Source of the DNA: Tremella fuciformis
Lineage: Eukaryota; Basidiomycota; Tremellomycetes; Tremellales; Tremellaceae
NCBI GenBank assembly: GCA_032768795.1
Contig: CP136490.1
Coordinates: forward strand, 5,952,001-6,016,000
Direction: 5' to 3'
Length of the DNA: 64,000 nucleotides
A model generated the notes under the pieces. It was not told the origin of the DNA, searched no databases, and saw only the letters and a program-made list of their open reading frames with translations. Every line of letters begins with the position of its first letter. The first letter of the stretch is position 1. Below are positions 1 to 10,938 of this stretch, piece by piece. The position numbers were made by a program, and so were the translations under genes.

Positions 1-503
1 CAACAGCGTGCACAGTTCCTTTGACTTTACAATGGAATCCTTTCATCGGGCCTCGGCACTGCCCGAATGCCCGACTTTTCGTGATGGCCTCATCGCGACA
101 GAGGTGTCTGCGCTCTGGACGTACCTTATGAAACGCACCAAGTGGACGTGGACTACTCAAGGCGCTTCCCATACGCCGGAATCGTTCTAATCGCCAATCG
201 CACCAAACGTGCCTCGCATAAGCGGCATGACTCACGCTGACCGAGCTTCTGATGCCGCGTATGTCCTCCTTTTCCGACAGGGACCCGTGCTTCTTGTTGG
301 GATCACGATGCGTGTCACATACACGCCAGGGTGGCTCTCTCGGCCTCTGACGTCTTTCGCCTCCTATGTGCTCTCATTGGCACTCATGAGCAGAAGGACC
401 AGGCTGAAGAAGCAGGCTGAAGAAGCTTCATGACAGACGAGGCTACAAAAACGCAGATTCAGCTGCATCGAAACCTTACGACACCGCTAATTCCTGCCCT
501 GCA
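1..503. other. Left edge, no gene recognised
   Basis: Only short open frames occur here (for example 8-190 and 209-433 on the plus strand). None shows a recognisable domain or a spliced continuation. This may be the end of a gene lying outside the window or the upstream region of the small gene that starts at 504. Confidence 0.4.
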
Positions 504-1040
504 ATGGCTGACAAGAACACCGGATCCAGCACACCGCGCCGAGCGCATGTGAAAGATTTAGGTCGGCGAGACTCTCCAGACGAAGGCGAGGATTTATCGG
601 GCGAAAGCTCCACCGAAGACGCAGAGCCCGCCAACAACAAGTCTGTCACTATCACTCATCGCGCCCGACTGCAAGTAGCGACTGAAGCTGGCAAATCGGA
701 CACTTCTGCATCGCTTCTCGGCGCCATGGACTACAAATCTCCTGAAGGTTCGCCAACAGACAGGTCTGACGGCAAGAACCGACACTCGCTGAGCGATTTC
801 AATCCATCAGGCATGGCAGGGTATAACGTGCACTCGAACGATGCCGCGAAGGAGACTGAACCAGTGCCGTGGCGCTCGCCGCGCACCTCGTCGACTGCCA
901 AACCTTGTACTTCAAAGGCATTGAATACTGACTCCCCACGCTCTGCACCGACGTCCTCCCAGAATACGGGCCATCACGCGCCTACACCGGAGACGACTGA
1001 TGGCTCCAGCAGTCAGAACAATCCTGAGGACAATTCCTAA
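504..1040 (+). CDS. Hypothetical disordered protein, 178 aa
   Basis: An intronless frame of 178 codons starts at the ATG at 504. The protein is rich in Ser, Thr, Pro, Asp and Glu throughout (N-terminus MADKNTGSSTPRRAHVKDLG) and has no visible transmembrane segment, signal peptide, Cys motif or coiled coil, so it is probably intrinsically disordered. I recognise no family. It resembles in composition, but not clearly in sequence, the orphan protein at 35420-36319. The frame could be fortuitous, because low-complexity GC-rich frames open easily in this genome; the ATG followed by a long frame on the same strand as its neighbours argues mildly for a real gene. Confidence 0.4.
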   Translation: MADKNTGSSTPRRAHVKDLGRRDSPDEGEDLSGESSTEDAEPANNKSVTITHRARLQVATEAGKSDTSASLLGAMDYKSPEGSPTDRSDGKNRHSLSDFNPSGMAGYNVHSNDAAKETEPVPWRSPRTSSTAKPCTSKALNTDSPRSAPTSSQNTGHHAPTPETTDGSSSQNNPEDNS

Positions 1041-1709
1041 GCCCAAGCCCGTATCGCCTGGACATCGAGTGCTTTGCACTAGGAAGATGACGGCTTTCCT
1101 TCTTTTTCCCCTCCTTCTGTACTCATTTGTGTGGTACATTTTTATGACATGTTGATCTTGTGACTGTCTTTGAGAATGTCTTCTGGCTCCAAGCTGCCCC
1201 GGGATACTGAGAATTTCTGAGGCCGAGCGCGCGACCCCGGCCTTGACCCCGAGGTGCGCCGCAAAGACCTGATTGCGGCTTCGTTCGATGATCTCACCTC
1301 GTCGCTCCTTTCACAGCGCCTCCTGAAAAGAAGGTTGCGTTCTTGTCATCGCATGTGGGCCCACACCGTGTTCATCACCGAGCCGCCATGCCGGGCCGCT
1401 GCCGATCCAAGGGAGCAATCCGAGCTGGGATCCACCGAGATGAACCCCGACATTGCGCTCAAGCTCGGTCTTGGCATTCCCACCGCTCGCGATGACTCGG
1501 TGAATGGTGTGGAGCTTGCGTCTCATTCGGAAACGCTCAGCTGCTTATACCCTGATGTCCTTTCTCTTCCCGAAGCCCGACACCACGCATGAACATCGTA
1601 GCGAGCATGATAGGGGAAGGTAGGGGCGAAAAACGCCTATAAGACTGTTCCGGGCCCAAGAATCAATCTCTCTATCTTCGCAGAAACTCTTCCGTGTGCA
1701 GTTTGCGTC
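1041..1709. other. Intergenic, nothing recognised
   Basis: About 670 bases. The open frames at 1254-1592 (plus) and 1545-1748 (minus) have no family resemblance and no convincing splice partners. The region probably holds the terminator of the gene ending at 1040 and the promoter of the gene starting at 1710. Confidence 0.4.
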
Positions 1710-2433
1710 ATGGTCCCTCGAACTGTCTCCAACGGCAATAGCACTCACACTTCGCGGCGCATTGTCTCCGTGAGGTATGTCAGACGCAAGTCTAGCTGGG
1801 CGTTCGAGATCAATTCCCCCGTGAGTAGAAGCCGTGTGAATGTAGGCTTATGAGGTCCAGTCCACGCCCGCTGTGCAAGAAGCCGTGGAGCGCGCGCAAC
1901 AGGCTTCTTCTATGGTGCGGCACGGCTGTTCGAAGAGGCACAACCTTATTGAATATCTATATCCGGATGAGATCGACCCCGATGCGGACCCCACGCACGG
2001 ACTAATAGAGTGGTGTGAGGTCGAGCTTCGCGGGCATATCGTCGACAGGCTAACCCCTCATACCATCCAGAGCACAAAGCGACGACTCCTACCACTCTCT
2101 GAACCCTCGCGTCAGGGCGATCTGTCCGGCTATGAAGGTGACGTTGATGCTGACGAGCCACACGCGCTTGGACCCTACTATGTCCTCTCGAGCCCCTATC
2201 GTACTACGGAAGAAACCGACTTTGTTACAACGCTTCCAGACCGGTCCGGCCGCACCTACGGGTTTGACCTGTCGATGTTCGACACCACCAGTCTCGGGAG
2301 TGGCTGGTGGCAGGCCTTTGAGGATACGAAGGAGAAGTGGTCGTTGTCTAGCAATGCCGACGTGGCCAATTTTCTGCCCAAGACCCTCGCCACCCACCCG
2401 CCGAAGCCCGCGCCAGGCCGCGCTGAAGCCTAG
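1710..2433 (+). CDS. Hypothetical protein, one intron
   Basis: A two-exon model: the ATG at 1710 opens 37 codons (MVPRTVSNGNSTHTSRR...), a GTGAGT donor begins an intron at 1821, and a TCCAG acceptor ends it at 1860, joining in phase 0 to a 190-codon second exon. The product is about 227 aa and mixed charged/polar. The C-terminal half has conserved-looking aromatic stretches (GPYYVLSSPYRT; GSGWWQAFEDTKEKW), which suggests a folded domain rather than pure disorder. No family is recognised, and there is no signal peptide or membrane segment. The clean donor and acceptor with a shared reading frame are the main support for a real gene. Confidence 0.5.
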
Positions 2434-2615
2434 CATCTTCTACAGTATCAGCGGGATAGCCGTCCTTTGTACTGTCCTTCCTATGTATGTCTAACTGCAA
2501 CGCCGTGCGCATAAAGCCGCCCGCTACCGCCGGCGAGTCAGGGTTTGTTTTGCATCTTTTCTTCTGTTAGAAGCCTGCAATCGACTCCAAGACATCGTCG
2601 TAGTACTCGCGCAAT

Positions 2616-3099
2616 ATGTCCAGCAGACCCCCTCGCGTGGTGAAGATCTCGGGCAGCGACTCGCGAACCGGCATCACCAAAGCTGACGAGGCATGTAAAC
2701 AATGGTACCTCCGCAGGATGCTGAATAGCGAAGCCGAAGCGGAAAAGAGAGAATTACAGTTGATGAAGCTGCAGCAACTTCTCGCCAGCAGGGCCAACAC
2801 AGAGCTTCGCCTCTCGGGCTGGTCACACGCCGACCTCGTGCCTCAAAGTCAAGAGGAGGAGGAGCTTTGGGACGCCGTCTCGAGCCAATTCGCCCCGAAC
2901 ACTCCGCGGCAGGCCATAGCCACATACCTGCTCCGAAAGCAGCAGACCAGGTGAGTCTGACCGAGGGGACTGCAGCGGCAGTATGCGAGCTGAGGGGATC
3001 AGGATCTACGGCGTATCGCATCCCAACAGCATTTCCCCTCAAGTATCGCTGGCCACCGAAGATGCGGACGTAGACATGCAGGATAGCCCAACCGTCTGA
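2616..3099 (+). CDS. Small hypothetical protein with a helical middle
   Basis: The frame starts at ATG 2616 (MSSRPPRVVKISGSDSRTG) and runs to a GTGAGT donor at 2951. Splicing to an AG at about 3002 (intron about 52 nt, with a CTGA branch-like sequence) keeps the frame and adds about 32 residues ending in DADVDMQDSPTV before a stop at 3097-3099. Without the splice the protein would end just after the donor, at 112 residues. Residues of about 35-75 (NSEAEAEKRELQLMKLQQLL) look like an amphipathic or coiled-coil helix. No family is recognised. Confidence 0.45.
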
Positions 3100-3495
3100 C
3101 AGTCATCTATATGCATCACCCTCACTTCGAGTGCCACATCCCTCTACGTCAGCGGGGATTCTCTCTCGCCGAAACTCCGATGGGCCGGGGTTGAGCCTGT
3201 CGCAGGGGGCACCTGACCCCTAATTGGGACAGTTCTGGCTGCTTTGTCGTTGTAAAGCTCACGAGCTCCATCGTCAACACCGACTTTCGTGCTCTTCAGA
3301 GCATCCAAAAGGTGTGTGATCAAGCCAGGAGCGCCGGAGGAAGGACGCGAACGGATCCACTGGGAGGAAAAAGCGGGACAGCGCTGACATTTTTCTTTCC
3401 TCGCGCTTCACTACCGCCCATCCGCATTTTCGTCTCTTGCGCTCGTCCCATTCGTCACAACAGCACACAAGACCTGCCTAGCAGGCAAGACCATC
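3100..3495. promoter_or_regulatory. Upstream region of STM1
   Basis: About 400 bases with pyrimidine-rich tracts near the downstream ATG, as often seen in leaders of highly expressed translation-related genes. There is an ATTGG (reverse CCAAT box) near 3223. No gene is seen here. Confidence 0.35.
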
Positions 3496-4800
3496 ATGTC
3501 CGTGGTCTCTAAAAACCCCTTCGACCTTCTCGGGGGTGAGTTGGCATGTCGAGCTCGCAACTTGTGAAAGGTGCTAAGGAACAGACGACGGAGACGAGTC
3601 TCCTGCCCCCAAGTCCGCTCCCAAGGCTCCCGCCGCGGCGAAGAAGGCCGAGCCCGCTGCTGCTCTCAAGAATGTTCCCGGAGCACCGCGAGGCGGCGCA
3701 GGTGGACGGGGACGTGGCAACTACCCGAGCCGTGGTGGACCACGCAACGTCTTGAGGGATGGAGAGCCGAGGAACACCGGCCCTACCTCCGGCGACGGTG
3801 TCGCTGAGGGCAACGAGAATGCTGGCGGCTTCGACGGCGAGCGTGTCGGTGCGTTGGGGAAGCGTAGCGTGTAGGATGTCACATTGATTGACTTGCAGCC
3901 CCGCCCAAGAGACATCACCACGGCCCCGACGCCCACACCAAGGGCCCCCGAGGCAACCGACCCATCCGCAACCCTACCTCCGGCGGCCACTCTGCCCGCA
4001 CCGAGAACCAGACCTCGCGCCGACCCCGTGTGCCCGCAGGCGGTGGTGAGCGGAGACAATTCGAGCGAAAGAGCGGCACCCTCCCCGACTCGCAGAAGAA
4101 GATTGACCACGGATGGGGTGCCAACGAGGGCTCTGCTGAGCTCACTGGTGAGTCTTGCTGTTGTGGACGTAGGGTCAGTACTGACAGATAGCCGAAGTGC
4201 AGGGCGAGAAGGATGCCGAGGTTGAGGAGAACGCCCCCGAGACTCCCGCTCCCGAGGGCGACGACGGCGGCTGGGGCGCGCCCGATGCTACCGCTACCGA
4301 GGCGCCCGCTGCTGCCCCGGAGGCTGAGGAGGAGCCCGAGGAGGTGACCAAGTCGTACGACCAGTACCTCGCTGAGCGTGCTGCCGCCGCCTTTGAGTTT
4401 GGCAAGAAGGAGGCCCGTCAAGTTGGCGAGTCTACCCTTGAGGGCACCGCCTTCGTCCGTGAGGCTGTTGACGACTTCTTCTCCGGCAAGGTGAGCATCT
4501 CGCTGTGGATCAGCTTTCAAAGCTGACAATCCGCAGGAGAAGTCCTCTGCCAAGAACAAGGCACCGAAGAAGGAGAAGGTGTACATCGAGGTGGACGGCC
4601 AGTTTGCGACTCCTCCCGGTGGTGGTGCCGGCCGAGGTCGCGGCGGCGAGCGAGGACGTGGCGGTCGTGGACGTGGCGAGGGCCGTGGTGCTTTCCGTGG
4701 TGGTGACCGTGGAGGCCGAGGCCGTGGTGCCCCTCGAGGCGGCCGCGCTGCCGGCATTGACGCCAACGACTCGTCTGCGTTCCCCGCGTTGGGCGCATAG
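3496..4800 (+). CDS. STM1: Stm1/SERBP1-like ribosome-associated mRNA-binding protein
   Basis: Members of the Stm1/HABP4/SERBP1 family bind ribosomes and RNA and protect idle 80S ribosomes. The first exon gives MSVVSKNPFDLLG, the typical Stm1 opening (NPFDLLG near the N-terminus), and starts at ATG 3496. Introns at about 3536-3584, 3849-3898, near 4148-4192 and near 4490-4537 each have a GTGAG/GTGCG donor and a CAG/TAG acceptor. Middle exons carry a Gly/Arg-rich stretch (GGAGGRGRGNYPSRGG) and the family core (RRQFERKSGTLPDSQKKIDHGWG). These are followed by an acidic Pro/Ala/Glu segment and a helical segment (SYDQYLAERAAAAFEF). The C-terminus is an RGG box (about residues 330-380) ending DSSAFPALGA. 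RGG boxes are usual sites of arginine methylation. A 380-codon frame on the opposite strand is only a shadow of this GC-rich gene. Confidence 0.92.
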
Positions 4801-5275
4801 TGTGTGGTCTGCGTACACCCGTAGTCAGTCCCTGCAAAAACAGACGTATCATACGTCTTGGGCCGATCTCTTCCTGCATGACATGTGCATTGCCATTTGC
4901 TTCTCTTCTGCTCTGTTCTGCTCTGATCTTGTGACCGCTCTGAGTGAGATGTGTAAATGTGCGACCCATTTAAAAAGGGGCACAGCCTGGTTGTCGCCTC
5001 TCTCTCCACTCTGCCGTCGTCGGCCGGGGTCAATCTATCTCTGTCTCTTTTCGACATTGCATCTCACCTTTGTGCTCGTCACCTTTTGTCATCCCTCTAG
5101 ACACTCGCCCACTCCATCCAGGTATCCTCTACCGACTACACAAGCAGCCACAAGGCCATTCGATAGCCATCGATCATCCCGAGGAGCCTTAAGACGCGGG
5201 ACAGCAGTCGCCGCTCGGACAATCGTCTCACCCTTTCACCCCTCCCACTCGCATACCACCTCCCAGCTTGGCAGT
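4801..5275. promoter_or_regulatory. STM1 3' end and Rab5 leader
   Basis: About 475 bases between convergent-reading context: the 3' untranslated end of STM1 and a C/T-rich leader running up to the ATG at 5276. No gene is seen. Confidence 0.35.
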
Positions 5276-6285
5276 ATGGCCGAAGAAGCCCCGGCCAAGG
5301 CGGTCCAAGTCAAGCTCGTGCTCCTCGGTGCGTGCTCTCCCATGTGTTCCCGCCCACTCGCTAGGCATATGGCTGGCTACGTGTCCTGACGCGCAGGCGA
5401 GGCTGCGGTCGGCAAGTCGTCCTTGGTGCTACGGTTCGTGCAGAACGACTTTAACGAGAACACAAGCCCAACAATTGGCGCGGCATTCTTGACGCAGAGT
5501 CAGCTCCCGGATTGCTGAGGTGGACCAAGCTGATGCGCAGAATGCCGCTTGGAGAACCGGGTGGTCAAGTTTGAGATCTGGGACACGGCGGGACAAGAAC
5601 GGGTAAGCCGTCCGGCCCTGGCTCAGGCTGACGGGCAGTTCCACTCGCTCGCTCCGATGTACTATAGGAACGCAGCGGCCGCCGTCGTAGTGTACGATAT
5701 CACCAAGGCGGCGTCGTTGGAGAAGGCCAAGTCGTGGGTCAAGGAGCTGCAGAGGCAGGCCAATCCGAATATCATCATCGCTCTCGTGGGCAACAAGGTC
5801 AGCTCGACAAACACCCTGCGAAGGAGTGCATGAGCTGACTGCCAGCTCGACTTAGTCTCAGACGCTTCCGCCACACCAGCCGTACCTGCAGAGGCACCCT
5901 CAGCCGAGAATACAGAGGACGAGCGAGAACTCGACGAGTCGGACGAAGAATCGCCGACCAAGCCAGACGCCGAGGAGGAGAGCAGCGAGGAGAACGTGCG
6001 GCAGGTCTCTACGGCAGAGGCGGAGGCGTATGCGAAAGAATGCGGCTTGTTGTTCTTCGAGGCCTCGGCAAAGGCCGGCACGAACGTCAACGAGGTATTT
6101 ACTGAGATCGGTCAGTCCTTCCCCTGGGTGGATTGAGCGAATCAGCTGATGGGACAGCCAAGACGATTCCACTGGACACGATCGCCCCGAAGCCTGCGGC
6201 TGGAGCGGCTAAGAAGGCCACAACGCCCGCAGAGGGCGGCGTCAACTTGAGCGAGCAACAAAAGGCCAAGGGCGGGTGTTGCTAG
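5276..6285 (+). CDS. VPS21: Rab5-type small GTPase (Vps21/Ypt5) with acidic insert
   Basis: This is an early-endosome Rab GTPase that recruits tethering and fusion factors. Six exons join to a protein of about 255 aa: P-loop GEAAVGKSS, switch [11 protein letters not shown] (Rab5-type), [20 protein letters not shown] (switch II, with the Rab5-typical HSLAPMYYR), NKLDL, and EASAK. It ends in GGCC, a double-cysteine geranylgeranylation signal. Introns carry the local CTGAC branch-point signal, and one has a GTCAGC donor (5498-5541). The oddity is an acidic, Ser/Glu/Asp-rich insert of about 45 residues between NKLDL and the last helix ([19 protein letters not shown]), where yeast Vps21 has only a short loop. 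The fold around it is intact, so the gene looks functional. Rab5 identity is secure; the exact paralogue (Vps21, Ypt52 or Ypt53) is not. Confidence 0.93.
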
Positions 6286-6620
6286 GTTTTCGAGGTCGAA
6301 CCGACCGACCAGTGGGGAGGCGAGCATGGGACACCGATGGCTCGAGTTTCATTAAGCAGACTCGCTGCTCGGGAGGTGCGACGCAGGGATTAGACGAGGC
6401 GACGTCGACGGGGGCGGCGCCTGTTGTGGTTGTGATTGTGGACCAGACTTTCTCCATCCGACTTTTATTCAGCGTATGTACAACAACACCTCGGACAGAT
6501 GTGACACGATATTTCCCTCAATCCTCTGGCCCACAAGGGCGGCGTGGCATGTCGCATTCTGCACATCTAACAATGTATCTATGCCTGAAGGAAGGGGAGG
6601 ATGCGGCATGGCATATTATT

Positions 6621-6640
6621 AGGTCAGGTCAGGTCAGGTC
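6621..6640. repeat. AGGTC x4 tandem repeat over a stop codon
   Basis: Four perfect copies of AGGTC occur in a row. On the minus strand they read GACCT repeats, coding the last residues (IDLT) and part of the TGA stop (6631-6629) of the ATRIP-like gene. Gain or loss of one 5-base unit would shift the frame at the very end of that protein. Confidence 0.9.
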
Positions 6641-9600
6641 GATGATCTCCCTCGGCATATCCTTGAGCGCCTCCAGCTCGCCATCATCCTCAAACTCCTC
6701 GCCGTCTGCCGCCGGTGGGACGGGCTCTTCCCCCGCCGCGGCCGCATCTTGCACCTCGGACTGAGCCTCAACTTCGTCCTCGACGTACATCTCGTAGATC
6801 GCGTCGCCTTCTGGTCCTTCGATGACCCTCTCCAGCAGATCTTGGCTGAGATCTGCCCGTCAGCCGTGTTGACCAAGGGCGAGAAAGAGAGAGAGGCTCA
6901 CACTGGATCCACCGCAGATCTTCCTCGTCCACCTCGTCGACTTCCCCGTACGCCAGCACGCCCAAAGCACTGACAAAGACGTGCTGGAGCCCGTTAAACT
7001 CTTTCGTCACGCTGAGCGCGTGTAGTCGCGCGGCGAGGTTGATGCCCGTACGAAACTCGCCTGGATCCATCATTTCGTCGTCGGTGCTCATTCCGTCGTT
7101 GAGCGTCTCTGACTGTTGCGACTGCGAGCCGAGCTGTTGTGTGGATGTCCGCCGCTTCTCTTTGCCCATTGACCTGAGCGGAGAAGGAAAGACGAGCTGA
7201 TGAAAGAGAAGAAGCGTGGGCACTACTACAGCAAGTACGCTACACTAAGCCATCGTTCGCTGAACAAGAGAAAGGTAGCTCACGTAGCGGGGTTGACGTG
7301 CTCCATAGTCACGCCCCATACTTTCCGGCCTTCCCGGTTCAGGAGGTATATCAGGGCAGCTAGGAGGACCGTGCGTTCCGCCAGAAGCAAGACAGCGTCC
7401 GGATCTGAAGTCGAGACCATCGCTAGACCGCGTATGATCTTGACAGTCGCACTTTGCAGCAATACGACGTCCGTCAAACTGGGCGACATGAGCCATCGGG
7501 CAAGGCGGTCGATGACCGGTTGTTCAACGTCCGGCGCCAGCTCCGATGATGAGACCAGAGGCCGAAGATTGCCAGGACCTCAATGATTAGCACTCGAGAT
7601 ATACCTGTGCAATTCTGCAAGCTCACACAGGGAAGCAATGTGAAACAGATTGATCGCGGCTTTGTGCACTTCAGGCGGTTGCTGGGGTGCCAAGAGAGCC
7701 AGGAGTGTATCGGCGAGTTCAGCTTGCTGCCTGTTGCTCAGCTTACCACTCGACCTGAGAAAATGATGTTCAGCTGACCAAGTTGCTCTGGCGTCGGGCC
7801 ATAAACAAACAGCTTCTGCCGCAGCCGCGGCCGCTTCCGCCACTTCACCTTGCCAGCTAACTTTGGGGCCTCTGAGTGGCAGTCGAGGTCGGACACGGCT
7901 GTCTGCGCGATGCAGCTCGTCCTGCAAGATAGTTTCGACTTCCGTCGATTTTTCGGAATCGTGCAGTAGCCCCACGATGGTATTGCGAATGATCGTAGTG
8001 ACATTGGTGGTTCCGGCAAAGGTCGAGAACAGGTACGACAAAGAAGCCAACAAGCCGAATAGGTTACAAAGCACTCCGATCTGTTATCAGTCAGTCGGGT
8101 CTCAAACCCAGAATACCAACCCACAGTGGCAGTGTCTATTGTCCCCTCATGTAGTAAGTTTAGAACTTCGCCAATCATGGCTTGTATGGCTTCCGCGATG
8201 GCGGCACACGCGGCATCGAAGGGTAGTTGCGGGTCTCCGCAGGCGCGCAACAGGTCGGAGCAGAGGTGATGCCACCTAGAAATACTCTGTGACTCTGGCG
8301 GCTGGAAGTTCAAAATACGAGAGATGGTCGTTTCATCTGTGAAGCCGAGGTCGAACTGAAGATTCGAAGTGGGGATGTGCGAGAACAAGTGATGTAAGAG
8401 CTGAGAATAAGTCCTATTCACTGTGAGACCGAGTATGCTCACCTCGGGCCGTTGATCGATCGGGGGCTCAAGCAGGAGAGCGTCATCGGCAGCCTCCTCG
8501 TCCAGCTCTGGCCACGGTCCATCTGCCGCATCGACTTGCATGCCTCCATCCTCAACGAACGGCGTCTGTGACGAGCCAAAAACGCGACTTGGGGAAGCCT
8601 GAGGTGAACTAGCAGGCCGAGCGGCAGGCGTTGACGGGCGAGTGGGCGAATTGGTCGGCGATGGGCCCGGAGACAGTGCTTCTGTGCGTGATCGCTTGAT
8701 ACGCCCTAGTCCAGGAGTGACAGCAGCAAAGGCATTGTTGAAGTGATCGAAGCGAGGTGGCGGAGGAGGCGCCATTTTACCTTGAGGTCAGCATGGCGAG
8801 CTTGACTGACTGAGACAGCTAACCCTTGCCCTTGAGACTTTTGACAAATGGTGTGGTATCGGCGAAGCTCTCCCGTTTTGTGGGTGAGCCGCGAAATGGC
8901 GTCTGGGAAGCAATTCTGTTGGCCTGGGGAGAAAGGGGCGGTTCGATCCGTCGCTGAGACGCTTGCCGTGCTTTGACAGCTGAGTTGTGTGCCGCATGAT
9001 TCTGCGCGGTCAGCTGCCACTGAGCGATGAGGATCTGCAACACATACGGCGAGAACAGCTTGCGTCCGAACGTTCTCAATTTGCCGCGCCGCCTCCCGTC
9101 GTTCCTCTTGGATCTTGGCCTCCTTTTCCGCCGTCTTCTGCTTTTCTCGTTCGAGTTCAGCGGCATAGCGCACGTCCGCCTTGAGTCGTCAGCATGATGT
9201 GCACGAAGCATAGATTTGACAAACCTCGTTTTTCGCCCGTCGCACGATATTGACCTCTCCCTTGAGCTTCCAGATCTCCTCTTGTAGTGCCCTGTATCGT
9301 GCGTCTGCCGAGCTCTCCGCCGCGTCTTGCAGGGGCGGTTCCACTTTGACTTTCTGGCTCGCCTCACGAAGACGCCGCTGTGCTGCTTCTCGCAGTGCCT
9401 TGACTTCGTCCTCCAGCTGCTCACGCCGCTTTCGCTCCTGTTCTAGCTCCATGGCGGTTCTCCTGGCCAGGGCGCCCGCCTGAGAAGTCGAATGCGGCTG
9501 CGATCCGCTGCTCTGCGATGACTGCGAGGGAATGGGGGCAAGGGCTCTAGGAGGGAGTATGCCCTGCTGGGGGCGCTGGAATACCTGGACACCAGCAGAG

Positions 9601-10259
9601 ATGGAGCGGGACAGTGAGCGATTGTTGTTGAATTTGGGTGCGGCGGATGTGGCATGTGAAATTGGCGGGACGGAAGGTGGGCGACTGTGCACGGACCTTT
9701 CCTCTGATTGAGCGCGTTGTAGCTGTGATGCCGATGCTTCTATAGCTGCCCGTCTTGCCGCCGCACCCTTGACATCGTCTTTCCTCTCTACCGCGAGGCT
9801 TTCCACCGTCGGACGCGCATGACTGTCGACGACTTCGGCTTCTTCGCCGCCTGATCCGAGCCCATACTGGCCAGACTCATTCACGACGATATCCGGGAAG
9901 GACTCTTCGGTCCCATTGCCGTGACTCCAGTAGGCCTGTCGATCTTTGATGGCCTGTATGTGCCGCTCGACATTCCCCTCTATGCTTCGCTTGCCCCCGT
10001 ACTCCCAGCCAAAGCCAGAGTTGCCCGCTCTTGGCTCGGTATTGAGCGGTCGAGGTACGGGACCGGGAGGGACGGGGCGCGCCGCAGTCTGCGAAGGCGG
10101 GTTTGGGGGGTTGCGAGGTGCAGCGACCGTGTGATGGTACTTTGCCGTCTGCCGCTTAGGCTGAGCCTGCGTGGACTGGACGACGACCGCATCGAGAGCG
10201 GCCAAATCATCGGTTTTGAGGTTGTCGAAGAGGTCATCGTCGAAGGGGTCGGAAGACAT
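6629..10259 (-). CDS. ATRIP/Lcd1/Rad26-like checkpoint protein (probable)
   Basis: ATRIP-family proteins bind RPA-coated single-stranded DNA and bring the ATR/Mec1 kinase to DNA damage. The gene starts at ATG 10259 and is joined across seven introns: for example near 9228-9183; a GTATGT intron near 9050; a GTTAGC intron near 8820-8775; a 48-nt GTGAGC intron near 7640-7593; and a last GTGAGC intron before the C-terminal exon. It opens with an acidic motif (DPFDDDLFDNLKTDDLAALD) like the ATRIP RPA-binding element. A disordered segment follows, then a long coiled coil (about residues 270-400: ELEQERKRREQLEDEVKAL; LEREKQKTAEKEAKIQEE), and a large helical C-terminal region. That order is the ATRIP plan, but sequence identity is too low to be certain by eye. 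A golgin-like or other coiled-coil protein is the alternative. The last residues lie in a tandem repeat. Confidence 0.6.
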
Positions 10260-10800
10260 GTCGTATTGTCACTCTCATCGTGCAAGCACGCAAGGGATTA
10301 TGGGCAGGGGCTCGTGTCTGCCATGCGTTGAGAGCAGATTGTCGAAAAGCTCGCTCACCTTTTGGTCGCAACGGAGACGCGCCTCCACCAGCACCATCAG
10401 CTACCCTCACGTGGTCTCCAATGTGGGTGGACCGTATACTCAGCTTGCATCAACTTACGCGCGGTTTGTCCGGTCAACTCCGACGGAAAGTAGGATTGGT
10501 GACGTCTAGCCGAGCGAGTAAGGTTAGGCGACGAGCGAGTCGGCTCGGTCTTGTCCTCAGGTCATTGGCGCATTTGCGCAGCTTCTCTTTCCCTTGAACA
10601 CCGAGCTCTTGTCGTCAAATTGCAAACCAGGTTTTGCAGCTTGTCTAGCTCTTCAGGCGCCAGGGCGTGGCGGAGCACTCATTTGACCAATCGACGGTGC
10701 TGCAATCGACACTCGACTCCCTCCTCGGCACCACCGGGGGAGCATTCGCTGACGAAGCTTCATGGCAACCTCGGCCTGGCCCCGGTGTTGGAACAGGGTT

Positions 10801-10809
10801 ATCAGATAA
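10801..10809 (+). promoter_or_regulatory. Iron-GATA-type site upstream of the Apd1-like gene
   Basis: The sequence ATCAGATAA matches the ATCWGATAA element bound by fungal iron-responsive GATA factors (SreA/Urbs1 type). It lies 130 bases before the start codon of an Fe-S protein gene and 45 bases before a TATA box. A single site can occur by chance, so regulation is inference. Confidence 0.4.
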
Positions 10810-10853
10810 AAAGCGCCGTATGGTGACATTGCGACACCGAGCATCCTGGCGTC

Positions 10854-10861
10854 TATAAATA
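10854..10861 (+). promoter_or_regulatory. TATA box
   Basis: TATAAATA lies 78 bases before the ATG at 10939, a plausible core promoter for the Apd1-like gene. The gap 10260-10938 holds no gene; it is the shared upstream region of the divergent ATRIP-like and Apd1-like genes. Confidence 0.5.
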
Positions 10862-10938
10862 TTCCCACAGTCTCGTGACAGGCGCCCACCTCTTCTCTTC
10901 ATCTCTTCACCGCCCATTCCGAGGTCATCTCTGTGAAT

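Noticed and set aside
3915..5057. A 380-codon open frame on the minus strand opposite STM1
   Set aside because: It is Arg/Pro/Ser-rich shadow translation of the RGG and Ala/Glu-rich coding sequence; the plus-strand gene is a clear Stm1 family member.
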